From Lamellibrachia satsuma (Eukaryota > Annelida > Polychaeta > Sabellida > Siboglinidae): 64,000 nucleotides of DNA. The notes under the pieces are model-generated. The model saw nothing but the letters and a program-made list of their open reading frames with translations. It was not told the DNA's origin and did no database searches. Both the position numbers and the translations under genes were made by a program. Shown here piece by piece: positions 62,801 through 62,975 of this stretch. The stretch spans positions 8,603,501-8,667,500 of the forward strand of contig BSQZ01000025.1 in NCBI GenBank assembly GCA_033239005.1. Direction: 5' to 3'. Each line of letters opens with the position of its first letter. The stretch's first letter is position 1.

Positions 62801-62975
62801 TGACAGACATCGCCAGCGCAGTTGTCTACATCGACCTCACAGTCAACACCCGCGTAGCCGGGCAGACAGTGACACCTGTAGGCAGCCGCAGGCAAATCTT
62901 TGCACCTCGCTGCATGTTGACAGGGGCTGGAGAGACACTCATCAATGTCTACCTCACAATGGGGGCCTTCATAAC
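354..62975 (-). CDS. EYS: EYS-like (Eyes shut/spacemaker) extracellular EGF-LamG protein, 23 exons, both ends missing
   Basis: Seen: 23 minus-strand exons with GT-AG borders whose phases join without a break into one frame of about 1,800 residues. Module order is ten EGFs, a Ser/Thr-rich linker, EGF, LamG1, EGF, LamG2, two EGFs, LamG3, two EGFs, start of LamG4. Known: EYS has this architecture (N-terminal EGF array, low-complexity mucin-like region, C-terminal LamG modules separated by one or two EGFs) and is a secreted matrix protein needed for photoreceptor structure in flies and vertebrates. LamG4 opens with ISDASF and LamG2 is followed by a GxNIxxC motif and an EGF, as I remember from EYS. 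Alternatives are Crumbs or agrin; the mucin linker placed before all LamG modules and the lack of agrin-type Kazal modules favour EYS. The start codon, signal peptide and 3' end lie outside the window. Exons occupy about 8% of the span. Confidence 0.8.
749..927 (-). repeat. 51-bp array copying the donor junction of exon 22
   Basis: About 3.5 intronic copies. Each repeats the last 28 or so bases of exon 22 (GGCTGGCATCAACTGTGACC) followed by a donor and about 20 intron bases. The exon-attached copy has GTTAGT, while the next three have the stronger GTAAGT. Using a downstream donor would bring in an in-frame TAG. Confidence 0.9.
928..1097 (-). CDS. EYS: Exon 22: end of one EGF and a complete EGF
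   Basis: Acceptor CTGTTGACAG, donor CCAGG|GTTAGT. It encodes [12 protein letters not shown] and then [15 protein letters not shown] to GKAGINCDQ. The second EGF has five residues between cysteines 1 and 2 and a loop SPQLEGGYK. The 3' border is the first unit of a 51-bp junction array. Confidence 0.83.
1139..1445. repeat. 20-bp minisatellite, about 15 copies
   Basis: The unit is ccaacacatctactcactgt with point variants. It lies just upstream of exon 22's acceptor without covering it. Confidence 0.9.
1548..1640. repeat. 25-bp tandem repeat, about 4 copies
   Basis: The unit contains catacacggctgttacttga. It is in the intron between exons 21 and 22. Confidence 0.8.
1720..1922 (-). mobile_element. 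tRNA-derived SINE-like element
   Basis: The minus strand starts GGGGCGTGTTGGCTCTGCAG with an A-box-like region. It has a perfect 5-bp anticodon-type stem around a 7-base loop (CTGGA CTCTCAG TCCAG, anticodon position CTC, Glu-like), then a B-box-like GGGGTCAAGTC near 1862. A non-tRNA body follows with a hairpin (CCTGGTGTTTATGCCAGG). The 5' half looks like a tRNA gene but the acceptor stem is not kept, so a SINE is more likely than a functional tRNA. Confidence 0.6.
1947..2109 (-). CDS. EYS: Exon 21: end of LamG3 and start of an EGF
   Basis: Acceptor TTTTGTCAG, donor TACAG|GTGGGT. It encodes [23 protein letters not shown] (the LamG closing motif) and [12 protein letters not shown], the first cysteines of an EGF finished in exon 22 through a split AG|A Arg codon. 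Confidence 0.85.
2235..2474 (-). CDS. EYS: Exon 20: LamG3, third part
   Basis: Acceptor GCTTACTCAG, donor TTCACAG|GTAGGT. It encodes [19 protein letters not shown], then [10 protein letters not shown] (the 'lyiGG' motif), ending SGFTG so that exon 21 completes the GFTGCI motif. 240 bases, phase 1 on both sides. Confidence 0.86.
2475..3018. other. Intron 19-20, mostly unique AT-rich sequence
   Basis: Apart from two or three loose copies of a tgtttgtcac-type motif near 2568-2620, I see no coding sequence, array or element here. Confidence 0.6.
3019..3099 (-). CDS. EYS: Exon 19: LamG3, second part
   Basis: Acceptor TCTTTTTGTAG, donor GATCAG|GTAGTC, 81 bases, phase 1 on both sides. It encodes [18 protein letters not shown] and TFQYDLGSG, the LamG strand pair 'd.l.v.l.dG.l.f.ydlGsg'. 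It is separated from exon 18 by 5.2 kb containing two arrays and a LINE. Confidence 0.84.
3128..3225 (-). mobile_element. Short 3'-end fragment of the CR1-like LINE
   Basis: The segment matches 24815-24880 of the large LINE in the same orientation (shared blocks ccagatggcaa, ggacagggaagcca, gagtccaacaa). It is diverged and about 90 bp, sitting between exon 19's acceptor and the palindromic array. Confidence 0.6.
3226..4922. repeat. 38-bp minisatellite with palindromic core, about 1.7 kb
   Basis: The basic unit is about 38 bp (ctagcccctccctgtgaggg plus gtagactctctgtgaggg). Units with -gtgcct- or -gatgggtag- inserts recur in register as a higher-order pattern. Each unit holds an inverted repeat (AGCCCCTC-ccctgt-GAGGGGT type) able to form a hairpin. 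Confidence 0.92.
6225..6266. repeat. (TA)n microsatellite inside the RT core of LINE A
   Basis: About 20 TA dinucleotides sit between the PQGSILGPL and FADD motifs. In the RT frame they would read (Tyr-Ile)n before NDIE, so the run expanded from the normal YINDI codons. Confidence 0.85.
6826..7107 (+). mobile_element. 3' fragment of CR1-like LINE nested in LINE A
   Basis: The plus strand encodes [18 protein letters not shown] and [19 protein letters not shown] followed by a stop, the C-terminus of the RT protein at 24878-25975. It ends with a tail caatcttgttaaataatg. It lies antisense to the host LINE and is younger than it. Confidence 0.8.
7714..8317 (-). repeat. 43-bp array copying the donor junction of exon 18, about 14 copies
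   Basis: Each unit is about 30 bases of the end of exon 18 (ATGATCTACTCGGGCCAGAG region) plus the donor GGAG|GTGAGT and a few intron bases. The GTGAGT is kept in almost all copies. LINE A's 5' end abuts the far end. Confidence 0.92.
8318..8491 (-). CDS. EYS: Exon 18: LamG3, first part
   Basis: Acceptor TGCTGTACAG, donor GGGGAG|GTGAGT. It encodes [19 protein letters not shown], a strand [12 protein letters not shown] and [12 protein letters not shown] ('sGllly.g'), classic LamG N-terminal features. The last 30 bases plus the donor form the unit of a 43-bp array downstream. Confidence 0.85.
8500..9117. other. Intron 17-18 with TATG and TA microsatellites
   Basis: It contains (TATG)n at about 8718-8777, (TA)n at 8778-8803 and 8824-8852, and a short gtacaagtaa-type repeat at 9055-9110. 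The rest is unique AT-rich sequence with no coding signal. Confidence 0.8.
9118..9293 (-). CDS. EYS: Exon 17: end of one EGF and a complete EGF
   Basis: Acceptor TTTTTCCAG, donor TCAAG|GTGGGG. It encodes [18 protein letters not shown], closing the EGF from exon 16, then [12 protein letters not shown] to CSQ. Split codons (CG|A, G|AA) restore the frame with both neighbours. Many copies of its acceptor plus first 40 bases stand upstream; this copy is the one continuous with the intact EGF. Confidence 0.84.
9294..9835 (-). repeat. 65-bp array copying the acceptor junction of exon 17, about 8 copies
   Basis: Each unit is a 3' splice site (TGTTGTTCCAG) followed by about 40 bases of the start of exon 17, which encode a broken [17 protein letters not shown]. 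Since 65 is not a multiple of three, the EGF-like peptide reappears in each frame in turn. The copy next to 9293 is the one that continues into an intact EGF. Confidence 0.92.
9977..10076 (-). pseudogene. Degenerate duplicate of the start of exon 16 with its acceptor
   Basis: About 100 bases match 11938-12037 with roughly 10 differences. They include the acceptor and polypyrimidine region (aaacagtttaaaaccaatta on the plus strand) and the first 70 or so coding bases of exon 16. It lacks the rest of LamG2. The flanking array (from 11034) matches the array upstream of the real exon, so exon start plus array were duplicated together. Confidence 0.82.
10078..11033. mobile_element. TA-flanked element with terminal inverted repeats (mariner-like, non-autonomous)
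   Basis: The left end CCGTGTTGTTCCC and the right end (reverse) CCTTGTTGTCCCC are inverted repeats flanked by TA. Removing the element restores ccaatTAagttactgttgg, nearly identical to the uninterrupted sequence at 12030. Inside are subterminal copies of gtgcgtctatta, three copies of gtgcgagtgcgaaggc and five copies of a 19-bp gataacaatgtggtgcaat. No transposase is recognised. Confidence 0.72.
11034..11310. repeat. 31-bp minisatellite (first block)
   Basis: The unit is about 31 bp with the core gtacggccattggaaaagtt. It is the same family as 12038-12495 and 14832-14875. Confidence 0.9.
11335..11575. repeat. 57-bp tandem repeat, about 4 copies
   Basis: The unit contains caaagctgtaacatctgaat and is about 57 bp. 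It is in the intron 3' of exon 16, about 100 bases from the donor. Confidence 0.9.
11684..12016 (-). CDS. EYS: Exon 16: LamG2, last part, and start of an EGF
   Basis: Acceptor CTGTTTCAG, donor CAACG|GTCGGT (weak). It encodes [30 protein letters not shown] (LamG 'lYvGG'), [14 protein letters not shown] ('GCvr.l.v'), the RGQNIDDC closing motif and the first cysteines of an EGF ([12 protein letters not shown]). The GxNIxxC plus EGF arrangement is the one I recall from EYS. Part of this exon is duplicated at 9977-10076. Confidence 0.86.
12038..12495. repeat. 31-bp minisatellite (second block) upstream of exon 16
   Basis: About 15 copies of the same 31-bp family, starting about 20 bases upstream of exon 16's acceptor. 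It is interrupted at 12496 by the TTAA-flanked element and resumes at 14832. Confidence 0.9.
13953..14345. repeat. 43-bp minisatellite inside the TTAA element, about 9 copies
   Basis: The unit contains catcaacatggcttccacta and tgggaataatgttggcacat. The copies are almost identical, which suggests recent spread or homogenisation. Confidence 0.92.
14358..14570 (-). pseudogene. Short frame with THAP-like N-terminus
   Basis: A 70-codon minus-strand frame beginning [15 protein letters not shown]. Met-x-x-Cys-Ala-Ala-x-x-Cys-x-x-Asn is the start pattern of THAP zinc fingers (C2CH), as found in P-element transposases. The rest does not show the conserved Pro/Phe and CxxH parts. It could be the remnant of a captured first exon, or chance. 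It lies within the TTAA element. Confidence 0.35.
14832..14876. repeat. Remainder of the 31-bp array beyond the TTAA insertion
   Basis: It contains gctgagtatggccattggaa and gttactgctggcta, matching the array that stops at 12495. Confidence 0.85.
14987..15225. repeat. 23-bp minisatellite, about 10 copies
   Basis: The unit is about 23 bp with the core cagttgtctagacaaagtgt. It lies in the intron 3' of exon 15, about 100 bases from the donor. Confidence 0.9.
15328..15607 (-). CDS. EYS: Exon 15: LamG2, first part
   Basis: Acceptor TTATTTTCAG, donor ATTCA|GTAAGT. It encodes [17 protein letters not shown], the '[14 protein letters not shown]' LamG strand and a hydrophobic '[17 protein letters not shown]' segment, ending TTVNI. 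The Trp usually found where LamG domains read 'W H.V.V' is absent here. Confidence 0.83.
15789..15993 (-). CDS. EYS: Exon 14: Thr/Pro spacer and EGF between LamG1 and LamG2
   Basis: Acceptor GTCGTGTAG, donor GGAAG|GTAAAG. It encodes VNIGECG (the NIxxC tail that closes LamG1), about 20 Thr/Pro/Ser-rich residues, and an EGF from [12 protein letters not shown] to CQE. The EGF has a long loop between cysteines 3 and 4 ([14 protein letters not shown]). Confidence 0.83.
15994..16231. other. Unique part of intron 13-14
   Basis: AT-rich sequence with an acaac run. Nothing else is recognised. Confidence 0.5.
16232..18356 (-). repeat. 59-bp array copying the donor junction of exon 13, about 36 copies
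   Basis: Each unit holds about 44 bases of the end of exon 13 (TTGGAATACACAGCCACTGC onward to CTAGTTGG), the donor GTGAGT and about 9 intron bases. Most copies keep an intact donor; a few have GTGTGAGT. The intron continues with no acceptor until 15994. Confidence 0.95.
18357..18600 (-). CDS. EYS: Exon 13: LamG1, last part
   Basis: Acceptor TGATTTCAG, donor AGTTGG|GTGAGT. It encodes [15 protein letters not shown], a strand reaching [10 protein letters not shown] (the LamG 'lyiGG.p' motif) and [13 protein letters not shown] (the 'f.GCi..l' motif). It ends LHNATSW, with three potential N-glycosylation sequons in the exon. The last 44 or so bases plus the donor form the unit of a 2.1-kb array immediately downstream, so later copies could act as donors. 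Confidence 0.83.
18601..18834. other. Unique intron sequence upstream of exon 13
   Basis: AT-rich, with no frame or array seen. Confidence 0.5.
18835..20412. repeat. 74-bp minisatellite, about 20 copies, ending in a 22-23-bp subarray
   Basis: The unit contains aataagttaccaataaagcc and gtctgccagctgacagtgtc. Near 20255-20395 only the gacagtgtgtgtctgtcagct part is repeated, giving a smaller unit. Variants change in blocks along the array (gtagca then gtaaca), as expected from directional spread. Confidence 0.93.
20500..20938. repeat. 23-bp minisatellite, about 19 copies
   Basis: The unit is ttaacagtagtggtgtcatc plus three bases. Confidence 0.93.
21137..21222 (-). CDS. EYS: Exon 12: LamG1, third part
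   Basis: Acceptor ATGTTTCAG; the donor is probably GTTGT|GTCAGT, though GTT|GTGTCA one base away is possible. It encodes [13 protein letters not shown] to VFNITV. The phase-0 start joins exon 11 as GGVLK-YEFSC. The frame and hydrophobic pattern fit LamG, but the donor choice is the least certain in the model. A TAA stop lies just after the donor, so the exon must end here. Confidence 0.72.
21262..21382. repeat. 19-bp repeat (acatgatgacattataata), about 6 copies
   Basis: A short array just upstream of exon 12. It does not include its acceptor. Confidence 0.85.
21415..21815. repeat. 37-bp minisatellite, about 10 imperfect copies
   Basis: The unit is built from catgcaattaacgacagacc and aacagaccttcacat, with deletions in several copies. 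Confidence 0.88.
22002..22990. repeat. 25-bp minisatellite, about 39 copies
   Basis: The unit is about aacctgggtggacaactttg plus taaac. All frames on both strands stay open for long stretches; these are not genes. Confidence 0.93.
23083..24285. repeat. 30-bp minisatellite, about 40 copies
   Basis: The unit is about gtgtcccactgctgttacat plus tgagtcacag. Because 30 is a multiple of three it gives stop-free frames of about 400 codons on both strands, encoding only the repeat. There is no signal peptide, domain or splice context. Confidence 0.95.
24421..24777. repeat. 72-bp minisatellite, block 1 (left of the LINE)
   Basis: The unit is about 72 bp (agcatgtttgtatgttatgg, aataacattgattcacacag, ccctcctttattacatattt, then attacatatttt). 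It is cut at ttacatatttta by the LINE tail and continues at 29656. Confidence 0.92.
24878..26495 (-). pseudogene. LINE B ORF2 C-terminal part: reverse transcriptase
   Basis: Two overlapping frames joined by a frameshift near 25950. Blocks: [64 protein letters not shown] (the catalytic FADD) and [14 protein letters not shown], followed by a C-terminal region ending [15 protein letters not shown]. Endonuclease-RT order is standard for non-LTR elements. One frameshift inside the palm region makes it non-functional as it stands. Confidence 0.9.
26440..27717 (-). pseudogene. LINE B ORF2 N-terminal part: AP-type endonuclease
   Basis: 425 codons. Seen: [16 protein letters not shown] (the Asn motif), IIGITESW (the Glu motif), [34 protein letters not shown] and a C-terminal [10 protein letters not shown] (the SDH motif). 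These are the EEP endonuclease blocks. The usual GDFN reads EDFN here. The frame is lost near 26440-26495 by a frameshift before the RT. Confidence 0.88.
27740..28905 (-). pseudogene. LINE B ORF1: coiled-coil, Gly/Lys repeat and GDSL/SGNH-type hydrolase domain
   Basis: The N-terminus ([18 protein letters not shown]) looks like a short coiled coil. About six 24-residue repeats of [10 protein letters not shown] / [11 protein letters not shown] type follow. Then come [12 protein letters not shown] (GDS block), HVGTNN near 28105 (a block III-like GTNN) and DGLHLSGKG (Asp-x-x-His block) near the C-terminus. These are the SGNH hydrolase blocks known from CR1-clade ORF1 esterases. A stop or frameshift between 28156 and 28063 separates the GDS block from the rest. 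Confidence 0.8.
29656..30119. repeat. 72-bp minisatellite, block 2
   Basis: It continues the array cut by LINE B and stops at the direct repeat beginning tatgcgggacaaagctacct. Confidence 0.92.
30120..30888. repeat. About 225-bp direct repeat (A-B-A) inside the 72-bp array
   Basis: 30120-30357 and 30667-30888 are nearly the same: start atgcgggacaaagctaccta, end gtgggggaaccaaccac, with a 12-base deletion in the second. They enclose about 310 unique bases. The 72-bp array resumes directly after the second copy. No LTR-type TG...CA ends are seen, so a tandem duplication of an inserted block is the simplest reading. Confidence 0.85.
30889..32132. repeat. 72-bp minisatellite, block 3, about 17 copies
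   Basis: Same family as blocks 1 and 2. Since 72 is a multiple of three, both strands show stop-free frames of about 220 codons. One copy at 31470-31495 lacks a ttattacatattt segment. Confidence 0.93.
32133..32457. other. Unique intron stretch
   Basis: It contains a 20-bp direct repeat (aaacttaaggttttcttcca twice). No gene is seen. Confidence 0.5.
32458..32712. repeat. 30-bp minisatellite, about 8 copies
   Basis: The unit is ttgtttcaccgatccctagc plus agcctttgca. Confidence 0.93.
32785..33385. repeat. 22-bp minisatellite, about 27 copies
   Basis: The unit is ggtcatctgttgtgggccag plus ca, with tc/ta and ggg/agg variants. Confidence 0.93.
33386..35140. other. 1.7 kb of intron without recognised features
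   Basis: Unique, AT-rich, with only short frames, none resembling a known domain. Confidence 0.5.
35141..36700. repeat. 30-bp minisatellite, about 52 copies
   Basis: The unit is about gtacacaagacaggactcac plus tgagtacgct, with alternating -gcatgc- and -gtacac- variants forming higher-order pairs of 60 bp. It yields stop-free frames of 400-500 codons in several frames on both strands. The amino-acid repeats are frame artefacts. Confidence 0.95.
36929..38675. mobile_element. hAT-like DNA transposon, non-autonomous, 1.75 kb
   Basis: Flanked by a perfect 8-bp duplication ggtaaaga (36921-36928 and 38676-38683). The ends are CAGGGTTGGC and, inverted, CATGGTTGAC. An 8-bp target duplication and CAGGG-type ends are typical of hAT. 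Terminal regions are rich in tacttttacttgtaacgaag-type motifs. A 0.6-kb interior block is shared, inverted, with the element at 63213. A LINE B tail (38092-38263) is nested inside. No transposase is recognised. Confidence 0.85.
38092..38263 (+). mobile_element. LINE B 3'-end fragment nested in the hAT element
   Basis: It reads [20 protein letters not shown] then a stop, with tail cttgttaaatcttgttaaa. The other copy of the interior block (63700 region) lacks it, giving the empty site. Confidence 0.82.
38899..38991 (-). CDS. EYS: Exon 11: LamG1, second part
   Basis: Acceptor GTTCTTCAG, donor CTCAAG|GTATGT, 93 bases, phase 0 on both sides. It encodes [11 protein letters not shown] to VEGGVLK, the canonical LamG stretch in which 'dGllfY' is followed by a strand ending 'l.dG.l.'. 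The flanking introns are 4.6 kb and 17.7 kb. Confidence 0.82.
39001..39530. other. Unique intron sequence upstream of exon 11
   Basis: It includes three loosely similar blocks with attattggcc / actactggcc motifs, perhaps an old repeat. No gene is seen. Confidence 0.45.
39537..40135. repeat. 37-bp minisatellite, about 16 copies
   Basis: The unit is gaagtcatcccccaggcatt plus acgccttaagaagccat. Two variants (cacgcccc / catccccc) are intermixed. Confidence 0.94.
40150..40355 (-). mobile_element. tRNA-derived SINE-like sequence
   Basis: On the minus strand GGGGGCAACCGTGGCCTAGT is followed by GGTTAAGG (A-box-like) and GAGTTCAAGACC (B-box-like) about 45 bases on, then CACTGGTCACGGTT. The anticodon stem is poorly paired, so this is a tRNA-derived element or pseudogene rather than a working tRNA. 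Confidence 0.55.
40356..41288. other. Unique intron sequence
   Basis: Short frames only (minus-strand 63-codon frame at 40818-41009). I recognise no domain. Confidence 0.45.
41289..42460. repeat. 51-bp minisatellite, block 1, about 23 copies
   Basis: The unit is about 51 bp: gatagcttgagtgtgcatga, tatattactaattgatgtct, ccatgtagaaa. Blocks of variants repeat in order (gttagatagattgag), suggesting segmental spread. It resumes at 43239. Confidence 0.93.
42461..43238. mobile_element. pogo/Tigger-like non-autonomous DNA element, copy 1
   Basis: The left end CAGTAGTGCCTCATTATTGT and the right end, inverted, CAGTCAAGCCTCATTATAAC resemble pogo/Tigger termini (CAGT..ACCTCGTTATAAC type). It is inserted in the 51-bp array after a TA. 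The base pair after the right end is CA, so the TA duplication is imperfect. No transposase is seen. Confidence 0.75.
43239..43345. repeat. 51-bp minisatellite, block 2
   Basis: About two copies continuing the array beyond the pogo-like insertion. Confidence 0.9.
43550..43656 (-). CDS. EYS: Exon 10: LamG1, first part
   Basis: Acceptor TTGTTCTAG, donor ACACAG|GTGTGG. It encodes [16 protein letters not shown] and so on to LSLKTTQ, matching the first beta-strands of a LamG fold (hydrophobic strand, 'F..SFL.F', then a 'LSLKTT' strand). The acceptor and the first 16 or so exon bases are duplicated once in the intron. Confidence 0.8.
43641..43740 (-). repeat. Two-copy 50-bp duplication of the acceptor junction of exon 10
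   Basis: 43641-43690 and 43691-43740 are nearly identical. Each holds the acceptor (TTTTGTTCTAG) and the first 16 or so bases of exon 10 (CTGTGGAGTTTGAGAT). The copy at 43656 is continuous with the exon; the other is a potential upstream decoy acceptor. Confidence 0.9.
43922..44131 (-). CDS. EYS: Exon 9: Thr-rich spacer and EGF before LamG1
   Basis: Acceptor TTTTCCACAG, donor GACAG|GTTAGC. The first 30 or so residues continue the mucin-like composition (runs of Thr and Val), then an EGF runs [12 protein letters not shown] to CETG. The six cysteines fit the EGF spacing. The phase-1 junction with exon 8 gives WSSEHIEATT. Confidence 0.83.
44240..44975. repeat. 39-bp minisatellite, about 18 copies
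   Basis: The unit is ctgtacttaacaggatgaca plus gggatcagtactgatttgg. It lies in the intron between exons 8 and 9. Confidence 0.94.
44976..45390. other. AT-rich intron with loose ttaaactattcacata repeats
   Basis: A degenerate 18-19-bp repeat spans about 45170-45350. Nothing else is seen. Confidence 0.6.
45391..45835. repeat. 38-bp array (about 9 copies) followed by a 13-bp array
   Basis: 38-bp unit: gaacttgaagagggagtttt plus aacaggcatgggctgaac. From 45740 a short gtgatacacacca repeat follows. Confidence 0.92.
45942..47470 (-). CDS. EYS: Exon 8: EGF10 and Ser/Thr-rich mucin-like linker
   Basis: Acceptor TTTCACCAG, donor TCTTCAG|GTTTGG (a weak +3 T). The first 50 or so residues finish one EGF and encode EGF10 (DDCLPAPKC to GRNC). 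About 430 residues follow that are dominated by Ser, Thr, Ala, Val, Met and Pro with almost no cysteine, typical of a densely O-glycosylated stalk. Two coding minisatellites are visible: about three copies of a 14-residue unit ([14 protein letters not shown]) at 46335-46465, and degenerate short units rich in Ala-Thr-Met near 46640-46815. EYS proteins carry a comparable low-complexity region between the EGF array and the LamG part. Confidence 0.85.
47645..47738. repeat. 19-bp repeat (tgtacattaatgtactatg)
   Basis: About 5 copies next to a (TA)5 tract. The unit is itself palindromic (tacattaatgta). Confidence 0.88.
47826..47925 (-). CDS. EYS: Exon 7: EGF (DIDEC type), short exon
   Basis: Acceptor GTCCCTGTAG, donor TTTGA|GTATGT. 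It encodes [18 protein letters not shown] followed by QHAGHC and a Pro-rich tip (QERPPGFE). Joined to exon 8 it gives C-x4-C-x5-C-x9-C-x-C-x8-C, a complete EGF. The 100-base exon was recognised from cysteine spacing and phase. Confidence 0.82.
47926..48322. other. Unique intron 6-7
   Basis: AT-rich, no array or frame recognised. Confidence 0.5.
48323..48456 (-). CDS. EYS: Exon 6: EGF end and another EGF (NIDEC type)
   Basis: Acceptor TTTTTACCAG, donor CATCAG|GTGGCT. It encodes [10 protein letters not shown], the end of the module from exon 5, then a module opening [10 protein letters not shown] with an extended third-cysteine loop (LNQHGHVT) and ending CTCPSG. Phases are 2 in and 1 out. The 56-bp array starts about 20 bases upstream but does not contain this acceptor. 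Confidence 0.82.
48480..49245. repeat. 56-bp minisatellite, block 1, about 13 copies
   Basis: The unit is about 56 bp: catacagagacacatctccc, cctcctcccagagaggcctg, tactcaaccatg. It is interrupted by LINE C and resumes at 49745. Confidence 0.92.
49246..49744 (+). mobile_element. 3' fragment of a third LINE (retrotransposon C) in the 56-bp array
   Basis: The plus-strand frame encodes [49 protein letters not shown] and AISLLNNVK then a stop. This is the typical C-terminal region of L2/RTE-type LINE RT proteins (xxHPLxxxFxxLPSGRRFR pattern). It ends with aataaaggtata and a (ttgta)n tail. 5'-truncated. Confidence 0.8.
49745..50925. repeat. 56-59-bp minisatellite, block 2, about 20 copies
   Basis: Same family as 48480-49245, but most copies carry an extra cctc triplet and -aggcatac- in place of -atgcatac-, so the blocks on the two sides of LINE C have diverged. 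Confidence 0.92.
51060..51625. repeat. 49-bp minisatellite, about 11 copies
   Basis: The unit is gactggatgtcccctgtatt, gtggatcatgaacacaccca, gactgttaa. It ends about 70 bases from exon 5's donor and does not include it. Confidence 0.93.
51694..51799 (-). CDS. EYS: Exon 5: EGF, first four cysteines
   Basis: Acceptor TGTTCCACAG, donor CTGCAG|GTAATG. Translation runs [10 protein letters not shown] through GLNFTC, closing the previous EGF and opening a DIDIC-type module with an insertion between the first two cysteines (QGGNPRL). It joins exon 6 through a split AG|T serine codon. No long open frame marks this exon; it was found from cysteine spacing and splice signals. Confidence 0.82.
51800..52435. 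other. Intron 4-5 upstream of exon 5, with a segment shared with 62075-62125
   Basis: 52160-52250 (tccatgaat, gaggattggttcaatagcag, tcatcagtcaagtaatg) matches the last unit of the 45-bp array next to exon 2. The rest is unique AT-rich sequence. Confidence 0.75.
52440..53088. repeat. 51-bp minisatellite (tctagctttggtagcccaac), about 12 copies
   Basis: It gives a stop-free 17-residue repeat frame of 235 codons on the plus strand. No other coding evidence. Confidence 0.94.
53089..53425. other. Unique intron stretch
   Basis: Nothing recognised. Confidence 0.45.
53426..54390. mobile_element. pogo/Tigger-like element, copy 2, inverted relative to copy 1
   Basis: The right end (inverted) CAGTTGCACCTTGTTATTGC and following bases match the left end of copy 1. 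The interior block with atatctgccaccagggagct is shared in reverse. The left terminus is eroded. It shares the -gttaggcattt- and -gtgaaac- regions with copy 1. Confidence 0.75.
54525..54691 (-). CDS. EYS: Exon 4: end of EGF5 and a NINEC-type EGF
   Basis: The acceptor TCTCCCACAG at 54692 gives phase 2 and joins exon 3 as [15 protein letters not shown]. This completes an EGF with spacing C-x4-C-x4-C-x8-C-x-C-x8-C. The second possible acceptor, TTCCCAG at 54682, breaks the frame and removes a cysteine, so I reject it. The chosen acceptor is itself the first unit of the 4.6-kb array. The donor is ACAG|GTGCCG, phase 1. Known EGF folds need all six cysteines, which supports this junction. Confidence 0.82.
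54692..59278 (-). repeat. 4.6-kb array copying the acceptor junction of exon 4 (54- and 29-bp units)
   Basis: Long units (54 bp) and short units (29 bp, lacking a 25-bp tagaacagtgtaaacaatag segment) are intermixed, very roughly 90 in all. Each minus-strand unit carries GACATGTCTCTCCCACAG or CTCTCTCACAG, a polypyrimidine tract plus AG like the acceptor used by exon 4. Single-base variants (cgt/tgt, ggg/gag) occur in blocks. The frames of up to 485 codons on the minus strand are a by-product. Confidence 0.95.
59279..59500. other. Unique spacer between the donor and acceptor arrays of intron 3
   Basis: About 220 bases without repeats, the only unique sequence left inside this 5.4-kb intron. Confidence 0.8.
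59501..60141 (-). repeat. 22-bp array copying the donor junction of exon 3, about 29 copies
   Basis: The minus-strand unit is CATGTAGACAGGGAAG|GTAA followed by GA: the last 16 or so bases of exon 3 plus a full consensus donor. Nearly every copy keeps AAGGTAAG; variants are C/A and G/C in the exonic half. Stop codons TAG and TAA occur in the minus-strand unit. Confidence 0.95.
60142..60313 (-). CDS. EYS: Exon 3: one full EGF and start of the next
   Basis: Acceptor AATCTTGTAG, donor GGGAAG|GTAAGA. It encodes the last cysteine of one EGF ([10 protein letters not shown]), a complete EGF and the first two cysteines of EGF5 ([10 protein letters not shown]). The last codon is split AG|T (Ser). The exon is bounded by a 35-bp array copying its acceptor on one side and a 22-bp array copying its donor on the other, so the exact copy used in vivo should be confirmed by cDNA. 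Confidence 0.83.
60314..60870 (-). repeat. 35-bp array copying the acceptor junction of exon 3, about 15 copies
   Basis: The minus-strand unit holds TTTGTCAATCTTGTAG|GTGT and TCTGTGTCCTCAG. The exon proper begins GTGTGCTGTG and the copies read GTGTTCTGTG. The acceptor AG is kept in most copies. Confidence 0.93.
61015..61748. repeat. 53-bp minisatellite, about 14 copies
   Basis: The unit is gatgagtttcttcctgtggt, catagtttgtaatggcactg, accagattaacaa. Confidence 0.94.
61749..62100. repeat. 45-bp minisatellite, about 8 copies
   Basis: The unit is cctcacacgaggatcagttc, aatagcagtcatcagagtcc, atgaa. It abuts the previous array directly; its last copy runs into unique sequence shared with 52160-52250. 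Confidence 0.93.
62178..62323 (-). CDS. EYS: Exon 2: EGF modules (DIDEC type)
   Basis: Acceptor CTTCACAG, donor AAAG|GTACGT. It finishes the EGF begun in exon 1 ([14 protein letters not shown]) and encodes [16 protein letters not shown] through CLCPAGYKG. Phase 2 in and phase 1 out match the neighbours. Neither junction is covered by a repeat. The 45-bp array begins about 80 bases downstream. Confidence 0.85.
62324..62560. other. Unique AT-rich part of intron 1-2
   Basis: No features recognised. Confidence 0.5.
62561..62767 (-). repeat. 53-bp array copying the donor junction of exon 1, about 4 copies
   Basis: The minus-strand unit contains ACCTTGTCAATGGGTGAGG (or -GAGTGAGG), i.e. the last 14 or so bases of exon 1 plus its donor, followed by intron bases CTCATAAACAGTCTTT. 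Confidence 0.9.
62768..62975 (-). CDS. EYS: Exon 1 in window: two Ca-binding-type EGF modules
   Basis: Starts after acceptor TTTGTAG (phase 1) and ends AATGG|GTGAGG (phase 2). It encodes the end of an upstream EGF (YEGPHC), a complete EGF opening [10 protein letters not shown], and most of another opening [10 protein letters not shown]. DxDEC is the calcium-binding EGF signature. Both borders are bounded by tandem arrays that copy the border itself. At least one more EGF exon must lie upstream, beyond the window. Confidence 0.85.

Noticed and set aside
354..62975. Crumbs or agrin as identity of the gene
   Set aside because: Crumbs lacks the long mucin-like linker before its LamG modules, and agrin has Kazal and SEA modules that are not seen here. 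Not fully excluded without a database search.
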